NCBI GenBank assembly: GCA_036745875.1
Contig: DAIOFH010000086.1
Location: 1-16,796, forward strand
Source: DAIOFH01 sp036745875
GTDB taxonomy: Bacteria; Planctomycetota; SZUA-567
Direction of reading: 5' to 3'
DNA: 16,796 nt
The notes under the pieces were generated by a model, which saw only the letters and a list, made by a program, of their open reading frames with translations, searched no databases and was not told the DNA's origin. Position 1 is the stretch's first letter, and each line of letters starts with the position of its first letter. A program made the translations under genes and the position numbers. Shown here in pieces: positions 1-7,322 of this stretch.

Positions 1-21
1 GCGGAGAGAGCCTTTCTCCGC
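1..21 (-). terminator. Possible terminator hairpin after the PfkB kinase gene
   Basis: GCGGAGA (1-7) pairs perfectly with TCTCCGC (15-21) around a 7-nt loop, 34 nt beyond the stop codon of the minus-strand kinase gene. A minus-strand terminator would need a T-run at positions below 1, which the window does not show. Only the hairpin is seen; termination is inferred from its place at the end of the operon. Confidence 0.3.
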
Positions 22-55
22 GCCCGTTATTTTTCCACAATATTCCGGATATCCC

Positions 56-1069
56 TCACCCCTTGCGGCTGCTGTAGAATTTTTCCACATCAGCCATGCA
101 GCGAAGCCCTTCCGTCGCTCCCTGAGTGGTCAATGAGCAGGCAGCCGCGCCGTTCCCCAAAATCAGGCCATCCCGTATCGGGCGGTCCTGCCAGGCAGCA
201 TACAACACCCCGGCGCAGAACGCATCACCAGCACCGACGGTGCCGGCGATTTCCTCCTTGGACAGCTTCAGGCTTGGCTCGGCCACGTAGTCGTCGTTTT
301 CATCCAGGCCGTAGCCGCCTTCGGGGCAATGGATCACCGCCCAGCGCGATACGCCGAGCGCTTTCAATTGCCTGAGCGCCTTCGGCATGTTGTCCGTGAG
401 CAGGTCGCCAGCATCCGAGCGCAAGGGGATGCCGGTCGTCGCCTGGGCTTCGAGTTCGTTGATAATGCAATAATCCGCATATTGCAGGGCCGGCGGCACG
501 ATTTTGCTGAAACGGTCGCCCGTTTCCGACACGACATCGATGGACGTCCTGATGCCGTGTTCGCGGGCGGTGTGCAAAAGGCGCGCCATTTTGGTGCCGT
601 ACCTGTCGTCCGGCGCGTCCAATGCATCCAGGAGAAGTATGTAGCCTATATGGAGGATATCCACGTCCAGCCTGGCGAAATCGATGTCCTGTTCGCAAAA
701 ATGCGCGTTTGCGCCGCGATACTGGAAAAAGGTCCGTTGTTTCGTCACCTCGTCCGCCATGACGATGGTGAACGAAGTATTGCCTTCCTGTTTGACCTGG
801 CTGACATCGATATTGGGGCAGGCGCGCATGCCGTTCAGGAGGAATGCGCCTTCCTCGTCATTCCCGACCCGCCCGAGGGCGACCAGGGGTAAGTCGGGGT
901 CGAGCTTGGCGAGGTCGACGATGACATTGCACACCGCGCCGCCGGACGCCTGGCTCATGCCTTCGTTGATTGTCGTCAATTCCCCCAGCCCCGGCATCCC
1001 GGCAATAGGGTATAGTTTATCGACAATCAGATTACCTGCGATGGCAATGCCTTTCCTCGATCCATTCAT
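56..1069 (-). CDS. PfkB-family (ribokinase-like) carbohydrate kinase
   Basis: A 337-residue cytoplasmic kinase expected to phosphorylate a sugar or keto-sugar with ATP. The PfkB signature GTVGAGDAF is at residues 276-284, with Asp282 the expected catalytic base and GAGD the anion hole. SGGAVCNV (42-49) matches the N-terminal GG..xN substrate region, and NELEA (204-208) the N-x-x-E magnesium/phosphate motif. Length is normal for the family. The ATG has AAGGA six nt upstream. It is the last gene of the sugar operon, after the ROK regulator, with a 106-nt gap that holds a repeat hairpin. Linkage to a polyol-type dehydrogenase suggests that it phosphorylates the ketose made by that enzyme; this is inferred. 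PfkB substrate specificity (fructose, ribose, 2-keto-3-deoxygluconate, tagatose 6-phosphate and others) cannot be read from these motifs. Confidence 0.9.
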   Translation of the reverse strand: MNGSRKGIAIAGNLIVDKLYPIAGMPGLGELTTINEGMSQASGGAVCNVIVDLAKLDPDLPLVALGRVGNDEEGAFLLNGMRACPNIDVSQVKQEGNTSFTIVMADEVTKQRTFFQYRGANAHFCEQDIDFARLDVDILHIGYILLLDALDAPDDRYGTKMARLLHTAREHGIRTSIDVVSETGDRFSKIVPPALQYADYCIINELEAQATTGIPLRSDAGDLLTDNMPKALRQLKALGVSRWAVIHCPEGGYGLDENDDYVAEPSLKLSKEEIAGTVGAGDAFCAGVLYAAWQDRPIRDGLILGNGAAACSLTTQGATEGLRCMADVEKFYSSRKG

Positions 1070-1095
1070 GCTGATTCCTTTATATGCGGTTATTC

Positions 1096-1158
1096 AACCG
1101 CAGAGACACTGAAGGTACGGAAAACCGCTTTTTGAAATTCTTTGTGCGCTCTGTGGTT
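1096..1158. repeat. CCACAGAG-type intergenic hairpin, copy 1
   Basis: Outer arms AACCGCAGAG (1096-1105) and CTCTGTGGTT (1149-1158) are inverted repeats with one mismatch. It lies between the ROK regulator and the PfkB kinase. The same arm sequence recurs at 6129-6178 and 15669-15747, so this is a dispersed repeat and not a chance stem. This copy is the most decayed of the three. Confidence 0.65.
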
Positions 1159-1175
1159 TTAAAGATAGGGTAATT

Positions 1176-2432
1176 TTAAACTTGCGCAATATACTGGTCA
1201 ATAAACATCAACGCCGCCCCGACGGCGGAGGATTCCGAGTGATACTCGCATACGCGCAGGTAATCGGCCGCGCGGTGGAATGAATCGCGCCGTCCGAGGC
1301 GCTCCGCCAACTGGGGGACGTATTTGGGGACAAACCGCCCGACACTGCCGCCGAGAATCACGTCGCAGTCAAAGAGCAGGCGGATGTTGTTGATGCCGAT
1401 GGCGAGGTAATTCAGGTATTCGTCCCATTTGAGGCCGCATTCCGGGTCGCCGTCCTCCAGTTTTTGGAAAAACGGCCTCAGCCCGCCTTCGGCTGGGGTG
1501 GCGAGGCAGTTACTGGAGCAATAGGCGTAGAGGCAGCCTTTCTGCCCGCAATAGCACTGGCGTCCGTTGGGGACAATGGTGGTATGGCCGATTTCGGCGC
1601 TGCGGTAGTCGTCGCCGTCGAGTATGCGGTTGTGCACCCGTATGGCGCCGCCGACCGTTTCGCTGAGATTGAGGTAAAACAGGTTCTCCCCCGACTTGCA
1701 GTGCCAGAATTCCGCATAGCCGCCGCTGCTGGCGTCGTTGAAGAATCGCACGGGAAAGGGGATGTATTCCTGCGTCGTCCGGTGGACGTCCGGCGGAAGG
1801 GGCGCATCGAAGGCGGTGTCGTAGATAACGCCGTCCGCATCCACGATGGCGGGGAGGCTGATGCCGACGCCAAGGATCGACTGCTCGAAAAGGCTGTTTT
1901 TTTCGATCATTCCAAGCAGCTGGGTGCGCATATGATCAAGGTATTCGTGGTTGATGGCGCAGGGTATTTCTTCCTTGAAATAGTCGATCACGCCGCCCAG
2001 AAGGTCGACTATGACCAAGTCCATCGTGCTGTGCGTGATGTTGACGCCGCAGGCGACCTTGGAACGCGGGTTTATTGAGATCACCTTGGCGCGCCTGCCG
2101 CCGGTGGACTCGTACAGCCCGTTCTCGACCAGCACGCCCATTTCCTTCAACTTGGCCATATGCTCCGTGATGGTCGGCAGGCTGATGACCAGCTGGCGGG
2201 AAATGTCCGCCATGGACACTTCCTTTTTTTTCAGGATGTAGCGGAAGATCCGGTTCCTGTTGGCTTTTTTGATTTGGGCTTTGGCATTCACCTCGAGGTG
2301 GTACGATCCATCCTCCGCCCACTGTCCATAGGCGTTTTCGTTGCCGCGCCTCTGCATGCGCTTGGACGGGCGGCGCAGGCGAACCGAGCCTTTTTTTCCC
2401 TGGGATGGATTTTGCCCATCGTTTTCCAACAA
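1176..2432 (-). CDS. ROK-family transcriptional repressor (HTH plus sugar-kinase-like domain)
   Basis: About 418 residues. An N-terminal winged helix (roughly residues 55-110, with the MADISRQLVISLPTITEHMAKL recognition region in two parts around residues 74-95) is followed by a ROK domain. The ROK zinc motif is clear: GH, then CYCGQKGC at about 293-300; FND at about 231-233 is the sugar-site Asn-Asp. The first ROK strand (GVNITHSTMD) lacks the D-G-x-T phosphate loop of ROK kinases, which points to a NagC/Mlc-like repressor and not an enzyme. The Glu that normally follows the zinc motif (GCxE) is Tyr here, so the ligand may be unusual. Start: TTG at 2432 (or the adjacent TTG at 2429) has a near-perfect Shine-Dalgarno; a reading frame back to 2453 exists but would include that site. 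It lies 17 nt after the dehydrogenase stop, so it is probably operon-encoded and autoregulatory. Confidence 0.88.
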   Translation of the reverse strand: MLENDGQNPSQGKKGSVRLRRPSKRMQRRGNENAYGQWAEDGSYHLEVNAKAQIKKANRNRIFRYILKKKEVSMADISRQLVISLPTITEHMAKLKEMGVLVENGLYESTGGRRAKVISINPRSKVACGVNITHSTMDLVIVDLLGGVIDYFKEEIPCAINHEYLDHMRTQLLGMIEKNSLFEQSILGVGISLPAIVDADGVIYDTAFDAPLPPDVHRTTQEYIPFPVRFFNDASSGGYAEFWHCKSGENLFYLNLSETVGGAIRVHNRILDGDDYRSAEIGHTTIVPNGRQCYCGQKGCLYAYCSSNCLATPAEGGLRPFFQKLEDGDPECGLKWDEYLNYLAIGINNIRLLFDCDVILGGSVGRFVPKYVPQLAERLGRRDSFHRAADYLRVCEYHSESSAVGAALMFIDQYIAQV

Positions 2433-2437
2433 GAAGG

Positions 2438-2445
2438 ACCTCCTT
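2438..2445 (-). promoter_or_regulatory. Strong Shine-Dalgarno deciding a TTG start for the ROK gene
   Basis: AAGGAGGT on the minus strand is an almost full anti-16S match, 5 nt before TTG at 2430-2432 and 8 nt before a second TTG at 2427-2429. The first in-frame ATG lies about 70 nt further in and has no such site. This supports a TTG start and independent translation initiation just after the dehydrogenase stop codon at 2450-2452. Confidence 0.7.
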
Positions 2446-2449
2446 ACGT

Positions 2450-3487
2450 TCAAAACGTGATAATGCCTTTCACCACATTCTGCGCATCGGCGATCACCGT
2501 GTCGAGCGCATTCTTGGCGTCGTCGAAGGCGAAGCGGTGGGTTACGATCTGTTCGACATCGATCGTTCCGTCGGCGATGGCGGCGATGGCCGTGGGATAG
2601 AGGTTGCGGTAACGGAAGACAGACTTGATTCCCAACTCCTTCGACATGACCTGGCCGAAGTTGTACTGGAGGTCGCTGTCCACGGCGATCCCGGCAAGAA
2701 CCACCGTCCCGCCATGCTTGGCGAAAAAGGAGGTCTGGTAGATTGTTTTCGGCGACCCGGCCGCCTCGATCACCACGTCGGCCCCTTTGTTGTCAAGGAG
2801 CCCGTTCACGCGGGCGGGCACGTCCTCGGACGACGCGTCGACGACGTGGTTCGCGCCGAGGCGCTTTGCGTATTCAAGGCGCTTCGGGTACAGGTCGACG
2901 ACGATGACGTTCGCCGCCCCGAACGCTTTCGCCGCCAGCAGGGTCACGAGGCCGATGCAGCCGGCCCCGAGGATGACGACGCTTTGGCCCAGCGTCACAC
3001 CACCCTGCTTGCAGGCATGCAGGCCGACACAAAGGGGCTCGACCAGTGCGCCCGACGTCAGGGAAACGTTGTCGGGAAGTTTGAAACACATATCGGCGGG
3101 ATGGGCCACATAATTCTGGAGCGCACCCTGGACAGGCGGAGTGGCGAAAAAGATGACGTCGGGGCAGAGGTTGTATTTCCCCGATTTACACATCTCGCAG
3201 TGGCCGCAGCCGATGCCGGGTTCAAGAGTCACGCGGTCGCCGGCTTTCAGGTTTGTGACCGCGGAACCGACAGCCTCGACAATGCCGGCGACTTCGTGCC
3301 CGAGGGTGAATTCGCCGCTGACGACATAGTCGCCGATGCGTCCGTATTCGTAATAATGCACATCCGATCCGCAGATGCCGCAGCATTCTATCCTGACGAC
3401 GGCTTCGCCGGGCGCGGGTTCCGGAAAGGGGATTTCCTTGAAATACAGGGATTTCGGTTCAACCATGTAGGCGGTCATATTTTTCAT
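2450..3487 (-). CDS. Zinc-dependent medium-chain dehydrogenase, sorbitol/polyol type
   Basis: A 345-residue member of the zinc alcohol dehydrogenase (MDR) family. The catalytic zinc region has Cys39 in GICGSDVHYY and His64-Glu65 in GHE, with Glu150 in LVEP. Four structural-zinc cysteines are at 94, 97, 100 and 108 (CGHCEMCKSGKYNLC). The Rossmann loop GAGCIGL is at 174-180, and Asp198 at the end of the next strand suggests NAD+ preference. The segment YEYGRIGDYVV resembles sorbitol/xylitol/L-iditol dehydrogenases, so oxidation of a polyol or cyclitol to a ketose is the likely reaction. The ATG overlaps the permease stop as ATGA, which implies translational coupling. In context it should act on the imported substrate before the PfkB kinase. 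Exact substrate unknown; threonine dehydrogenase-like activity is a less likely alternative. Confidence 0.88.
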   Translation of the reverse strand: MKNMTAYMVEPKSLYFKEIPFPEPAPGEAVVRIECCGICGSDVHYYEYGRIGDYVVSGEFTLGHEVAGIVEAVGSAVTNLKAGDRVTLEPGIGCGHCEMCKSGKYNLCPDVIFFATPPVQGALQNYVAHPADMCFKLPDNVSLTSGALVEPLCVGLHACKQGGVTLGQSVVILGAGCIGLVTLLAAKAFGAANVIVVDLYPKRLEYAKRLGANHVVDASSEDVPARVNGLLDNKGADVVIEAAGSPKTIYQTSFFAKHGGTVVLAGIAVDSDLQYNFGQVMSKELGIKSVFRYRNLYPTAIAAIADGTIDVEQIVTHRFAFDDAKNALDTVIADAQNVVKGIITF

Positions 3488-4446
3488 TTGGCTATTTCCT
3501 TCACCTTTTTACGAATCTTCATGTATTGCATGCTGTCCAACACCACGGCGAAGATCAGCACCAGCCCCTTGACCATGCGCTGTTGGAAGTCGCCCATGCC
3601 GGCCATGGACATGCCGTTACTCAGGATGGCGATGATGAGGATGCCGATAAAGGCCTTCTCCAAACGTCCGCGGCCGCCGGTGAGGCTGACGCCGCCAAGC
3701 ACGCAGGCTGTGAGCACGTCCATTTCGTAGCCGTCCCCGGCGCTCGGCTGCCCGCTGCCGACGCGTGCCAGCATCACCACGCCGGCGACGCCGACAATCG
3801 TGCCGCAAAGGGTATAGGCGAGGATGCGCACGCGGTCGGTGTTGATGCCGGAGAGGGTGGTGGCTTCCTCGTTGCTGCCGACGGCGTAGAGGTAGCGGCC
3901 GAAATAGGTTTTCGACAGGACGAACGCGCCGATGATAAGGACGACAAACATTATTATCGCCGAAAGCGGGACGGAGAAGACCTGTGTCTTGGAAATGATT
4001 TTCAGGCTGTTCGGGATGCCGTACACCGGAAGGCCGCCGCAGAGGGTGTAGGTAAGCCCGGAAAGGAATATCTGCATGCCGAGGGTCATGATCAGGGGCG
4101 GCACCTTGACCTTGGCGATAAAGACGCCGTTGACAAAACCAAGGAAGGTCGCGGTGCAGATGCCCATAAGCATGGCGATAGGGGCGGGTATCCCCAGTTT
4201 CGTCACATACATGCTGACGGTGACGCACAGCAGGGACACGACAGCGCCCATCGACAGTTCAATGCCGCCGGTCAGCAGCACAAACGTCATGCCAACGGAC
4301 AGGATGCCCATGATGGCCATCTGTTTCGAAAGGTTGATGATGTTGCTGGTGCTGAAAAAGACGGGATTGATTGCGGTAAACACGACGACCAGGGCGAACA
4401 AAATGAAAAAGACGCCGTATTTCCGAAACAGATAGAGAAATCTCAT
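3484..4446 (-). CDS. Sugar ABC transporter permease, RbsC family
   Basis: About 320 residues and strongly hydrophobic, with eight to ten predicted inner-membrane helices. Family landmarks are GGIELSMGAVVSL (counterpart of the GIDLSVG motif), VGSNEEATTLSGI in the cytoplasmic loop that contacts the ATPase, and VLGGVSLTGGRG towards the C terminus. It should form the homodimeric channel for a ribose/xylose/inositol-type (CUT2) importer. The frame is open up to 4512, but the preferred start is ATG 4446, which begins the usual charged stretch before helix 1 and has AAGGG 9 nt upstream; upstream residues would be encoded by the structured junction. The stop overlaps the dehydrogenase start. Only one permease gene is present, as expected for CUT2 systems. 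Confidence 0.9.
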   Translation of the reverse strand: MRFLYLFRKYGVFFILFALVVVFTAINPVFFSTSNIINLSKQMAIMGILSVGMTFVLLTGGIELSMGAVVSLLCVTVSMYVTKLGIPAPIAMLMGICTATFLGFVNGVFIAKVKVPPLIMTLGMQIFLSGLTYTLCGGLPVYGIPNSLKIISKTQVFSVPLSAIIMFVVLIIGAFVLSKTYFGRYLYAVGSNEEATTLSGINTDRVRILAYTLCGTIVGVAGVVMLARVGSGQPSAGDGYEMDVLTACVLGGVSLTGGRGRLEKAFIGILIIAILSNGMSMAGMGDFQQRMVKGLVLIFAVVLDSMQYMKIRKKVKEIAK

Positions 4447-4512
4447 ACGCAACATCCCTTGCAAAAATTGGGTTACTGTAGCGTTTTCCAAAAAGGCCGG
4501 CCCGTTCTCCAC

Positions 4513-4547
4513 GCGTTTTGGTTAAGCACGGCTGTGCCGTAAAACGC
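4513..4547. repeat. Intergenic hairpin between ATPase and permease genes
   Basis: GCGTTTT (4513-4519) pairs with AAAACGC (4541-4547), and inside it ACGGC (4528-4532) pairs with GCCGT (4536-4540) around a 3-nt loop, with an 8-nt bulge on one side. A competing outer pairing, CGCGTTTT (4512-4519) with AAAACGCG (4571-4578), reaches to one base from the ATPase stop codon (4579-4581). The sequence TTTCCAAAAA also occurs twice in this 132-nt junction. It is not the CCACAGAG family. It has no T-run, so it is unlikely to be a simple terminator; an mRNA stability or processing role is inferred. Confidence 0.5.
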
Positions 4548-4578
4548 AGTAAGCTGCCTACTCTTTCCAAAAAACGCG

Positions 4579-6072
4579 CTAATTATCCATCAATCCAGAC
4601 GCATACTGCATGACGACTTCCTGGCTGAATTCGTCCCGCGCCAGTTCTTTCATCTGCCGTCCCTCGTGCAGCACGATCAGCCGGTCCGACATGCCGAGGA
4701 GCTCCTCCATTTCGGAAGAGACCATCACGATGGCAATGCCGCGGCTCGTAAGGTCGTTCATCAGGCGGTAGATTTCCATCTTCGCGCCGACGTCGACGCC
4801 GCGCGTCGGCTCGTCCATGAATATGACTTTGCAGTCGGCAGCGAGCCATTTGCCAAGGACGATCTTTTGCTGGTTGCCGCCGGACAGCGAGTTGGCGTTT
4901 ACTTCGACTGTCGGCGCTTTGATCCTGAGCAGGGCCTTTTGCCGCTCGGCGCAGTTCTTCTCCTTCCTGCGGTCGACAATCAGCCACTTGGACAAACGCT
5001 TGAGGATCGGCAGGGAGATGTTATGGCAGATGGAATTCTCCAGGAGGAGGCCCTGGCGCTTCCGGTCTTCAGTGACGAAGCCCATGCCCGCGCCGATCGC
5101 GTCCTTCGGGTGCCTGATCCGGATGGGATTGCCTTCGAGGAATGTTTCCCCTTCATACATGATGTCCGCGCCGAAGATGGCGCGGATCGTCTCGGTCCTG
5201 CCCGCACCCACGAGGCCGCCCAATCCCAGGATTTCACCCGCATGTATTTTAAATGAAATGCCGTGGACTTTTTCCGAAGAGATGTTCTTCGCTTCGAACA
5301 CCACCGGGCCGACCTGGTGGGTGCGCCGGGGATGGTCTATGGCGACTTCGCGGCCCACCATGTGCAGGATCATCTTGTCGATGGTGGTGGATTTGATGTC
5401 GCCGGTGATTATTTTGCGGCCGTCCCTGAGAACCGTGTACTTGTCGCCGATACGGAAGATTTCATTCATTCGATGGGATATGTAGATGATGGTATATCCC
5501 TTGTGCTTGAGCTTCACCACCAGGTCAAGGAGCTTGTCCACCTCGTCTTCCGTCAAAGGGGCGGTTGGTTCGTCCATGACCAGCACCTTCAGATCCCTGG
5601 AAAGGGATTTGGCGATTTCGACAAACTGCATGTAGGAAACGGAGAGGTCCCTCACCGCATGGCGCGTATTGAGCTTTACGCCCATGTCGCGCAAAAGCTC
5701 TTCCGCCTTTTGATTCACCGTTTTCAGGTCGGCCAGGCCGTGTTTGCGGATTTCGTGGCCCAAAAAGATGTTTTCCGCGACCGACAGATCCTCGGCAAGA
5801 TTGAACTCCTGGTAAATCACCTCAATCCCCAACTCCCTGGACAAATGCGGCGTCATGCAATTGTACGCGTTGCCGCAAAACTCGATGGAACCGCTGTCTG
5901 GTTCGTTGGCGCCGGAAATCATTTTGATCAATGTCGATTTTCCCGCCCCGTTTTCCCCTACGATGCAATGTATTTCGCCTTCGCAAAAATCTATCGACAC
6001 ATCGTCCAACGCCAATACGCCGGGAAATTGCTTGGATATGTTCCTGAGCGAAAGAATCGGTTTTTTCGCCAT
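4579..6072 (-). CDS. Sugar ABC transporter ATP-binding protein, RbsA/MglA family (two NBDs)
   Basis: 497 residues, near the ~500 of RbsA, with two fused nucleotide-binding domains. NBD1: Walker A GENGAGKS (39-46), Q-loop Gln88, signature LSVSYMQ (143-149), Walker B LVMDEPT (164-170), switch His200. NBD2: degenerate Walker A GGLVGAGRTE with Arg in place of Lys (typical of RbsA second domains), signature LSGGNQQ (396-402), Walker B VIFMDEPTRG, and no switch His (VSSEMEEL). It energises the CUT2 importer encoded next to it. The start ATG at 6072 has GGAGG six nt upstream; the frame stays open to 6249 but that extension overlaps the repeat hairpin and the binding-protein gene. NBD1 has Ser-Tyr-Met where many homologues have Gly-x-Gln, a mild divergence in the signature. 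Confidence 0.93.
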   Translation of the reverse strand: MAKKPILSLRNISKQFPGVLALDDVSIDFCEGEIHCIVGENGAGKSTLIKMISGANEPDSGSIEFCGNAYNCMTPHLSRELGIEVIYQEFNLAEDLSVAENIFLGHEIRKHGLADLKTVNQKAEELLRDMGVKLNTRHAVRDLSVSYMQFVEIAKSLSRDLKVLVMDEPTAPLTEDEVDKLLDLVVKLKHKGYTIIYISHRMNEIFRIGDKYTVLRDGRKIITGDIKSTTIDKMILHMVGREVAIDHPRRTHQVGPVVFEAKNISSEKVHGISFKIHAGEILGLGGLVGAGRTETIRAIFGADIMYEGETFLEGNPIRIRHPKDAIGAGMGFVTEDRKRQGLLLENSICHNISLPILKRLSKWLIVDRRKEKNCAERQKALLRIKAPTVEVNANSLSGGNQQKIVLGKWLAADCKVIFMDEPTRGVDVGAKMEIYRLMNDLTSRGIAIVMVSSEMEELLGMSDRLIVLHEGRQMKELARDEFSQEVVMQYASGLMDN

Positions 6073-6128
6073 GGCTGGCCTCCGGTCGATGGTTTGCCGC
6101 GTACAGAACTTTTGAAGTGTTTTACAAT

Positions 6129-6178
6129 AACCACGGAGGGCACAGGGAAAACAAGTATGCTCCATGCCCTCTGTGGTT
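6129..6178. repeat. CCACAGAG-type intergenic hairpin, copy 2
   Basis: Left arm AACCACGGAGGGCA (6129-6142) and right arm TGCCCTCTGTGGTT (6165-6178) are 14-bp inverted repeats with one mismatch and a 22-nt loop. It sits in the 121-nt space between the binding-protein stop and the ATPase start, where importer operons often carry a stem-loop that lets the binding protein outnumber the membrane complex. It is related to the hairpins at 1096-1158 and 15669-15747. Confidence 0.75.
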
Positions 6179-6193
6179 TGAACAAACGGGTTA

Positions 6194-7168
6194 TTAGCCG
6201 TACAGCTTCGGATCGCCAATCCATTCCTGCGCGGATTCTTCGGTGACATTCACCATCGGCATGATGACGTCCTCGGTCTTTCCGCCCCTGAGCCAGGTCA
6301 GACAGGCCTTCACGGTGTCGTAACCGCCGTTCCAGACGTCGAGCCCGACATCGCCGCGGATGATCTGGCCGGCTGCGACCATGTCTATCGCGTCCTGCAC
6401 GCCGTCATTCCCGAACATGCCGAACTTGGAGTCGTTCAGATCCTTGCCGGCCGCGGCCCAGGCTTCGGCAAAGCCCTGGAGGCAGGTGTCGTTCGTGGCG
6501 ACCACGCCGACCATATTGGGATAGACCTGCATCCACGTTTCCGCGGCCTTGACGCCGTCCTCGACCAGCAGGCCTTCAAGCTCGGCGACGATCTTCACGC
6601 GGGGGTCCTTTTCCGCCAGGGCCTTTTTCATGCCTTCGACGCGATCCCATTGCAATTTGTATTCGGGATGCCAGAGGCAGCCGACTTCGAGTTCCTTCTT
6701 ACCGGCGTCAAAAGTCTTTTTGGTCCAATCGGCGCACATGGAACCGACGCGATAGCCGATTTCGTAGTTGTCGCAGACGAACGAGAACTGGTAATCGAGC
6801 TGTTTGCCGGTGGCGGCATTGACGATGGCGTCGTCGTAGGCGCAGACGATAATGCCCTTGTCCAAGGCTTCCTGGACGACATCGGCGAAAGCCTGTGTGT
6901 CGAAGACATGGACAATGATAGCATCATAGCCCATGGAAATCATATTTTCAATATTTGCAATCTGCTTCGCCACGTCGGAATTGGCGACAAAAGACCTGAA
7001 CTCGATGTTTTCATCCTTGGCGGCCTGTTCCATGCCCTTGACCATCCTCTGCCAGACCGCGACTTCGAGGGTCTGCAAGGCGAAACCGACCTTGAATTTT
7101 TTCTCACCCGCGAGCGCGACAGAACTGAACATAATGCCCACAAGCAGCAAACAAATCAGTTTTCTCAT
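6194..7168 (-). CDS. Periplasmic sugar-binding protein, RbsB-like (Peripla_BP_4)
   Basis: 324 residues. A Sec signal peptide (Arg-Lys, then a hydrophobic core, then ALA|GE with likely cleavage after Ala20) has no lipobox Cys, so the product is a soluble periplasmic protein. The mature N terminus KFKVGFALQTLEVAVWQRMVKG follows the type I pentose/hexose-binding pattern, and SDVAKQIANIENMISMGYDAIIVH is the usual second strand-helix region. NDTCLQGFAEA and FGNDGVQDAI match the ligand and hinge segments of the second lobe. It delivers substrate to the RbsC-like permease encoded in the same operon. AGGAG lies 7 nt before the ATG. It is first in the operon, directly behind the predicted promoter. 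The ligand is not identifiable; the linked dehydrogenase makes a polyol or cyclitol plausible. Confidence 0.92.
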   Translation of the reverse strand: MRKLICLLLVGIMFSSVALAGEKKFKVGFALQTLEVAVWQRMVKGMEQAAKDENIEFRSFVANSDVAKQIANIENMISMGYDAIIVHVFDTQAFADVVQEALDKGIIVCAYDDAIVNAATGKQLDYQFSFVCDNYEIGYRVGSMCADWTKKTFDAGKKELEVGCLWHPEYKLQWDRVEGMKKALAEKDPRVKIVAELEGLLVEDGVKAAETWMQVYPNMVGVVATNDTCLQGFAEAWAAAGKDLNDSKFGMFGNDGVQDAIDMVAAGQIIRGDVGLDVWNGGYDTVKACLTWLRGGKTEDVIMPMVNVTEESAQEWIGDPKLYG

Positions 7169-7230
7169 CGTCCTTCTCCTTTTTTTGGTCCTTTTCTAAA
7201 TTAACCTTCAAAAGTTGCGGCACGAGCGTG

Positions 7231-7259
7231 ACTATACTATTCGGATTTTGATTAGTCAA
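7231..7259 (-). promoter_or_regulatory. Predicted sigma70-type promoter of the sugar operon
   Basis: On the minus strand the -35 TTGACT (7254-7259) and -10 TATAGT (7231-7236) are separated by exactly 17 nt. Transcription would start near 7224, giving a leader of roughly 55 nt before the binding-protein ATG. GCACGAG sites lie on both sides of it (7220-7226 and, inverted, 7288-7294) and are candidate repressor contacts. Confidence 0.65.
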
Positions 7260-7312
7260 TAGAATTTATTGAAATTTTTGTGGTATACTCGTGCAAATCT
7301 AGTGAATTCTTA

Positions 7313-7322
7313 GGTCGGGCAT
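7313..7322. repeat. Target-site duplication, left copy
   Basis: GGTCGGGCAT directly flanks the left terminal repeat of the element at 7323-7604 and is repeated exactly at 7605-7614. The match runs to 12 bp if the CA that begins the element is counted. A 10-12 bp duplication is strong evidence of insertion by a transposase. Confidence 0.75.

Noticed and set aside
2405..3730. 441-residue plus-strand open frame antisense to the dehydrogenase
   Set aside because: It lies opposite a gene with complete zinc and NAD motifs. Its composition (Asp, Val, Arg and His-rich, no domain) is typical of a high-GC shadow frame.
3526..4542. 338-residue plus-strand open frame antisense to the permease
   Set aside because: Extreme His/Asp/Gly content from reading membrane-protein codons backwards; no ribosome-binding site or domain.
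5263..6246. 327-residue plus-strand open frame antisense to the ATPase
   Set aside because: Covered by an unmistakable RbsA-type ATPase on the other strand; no family features.
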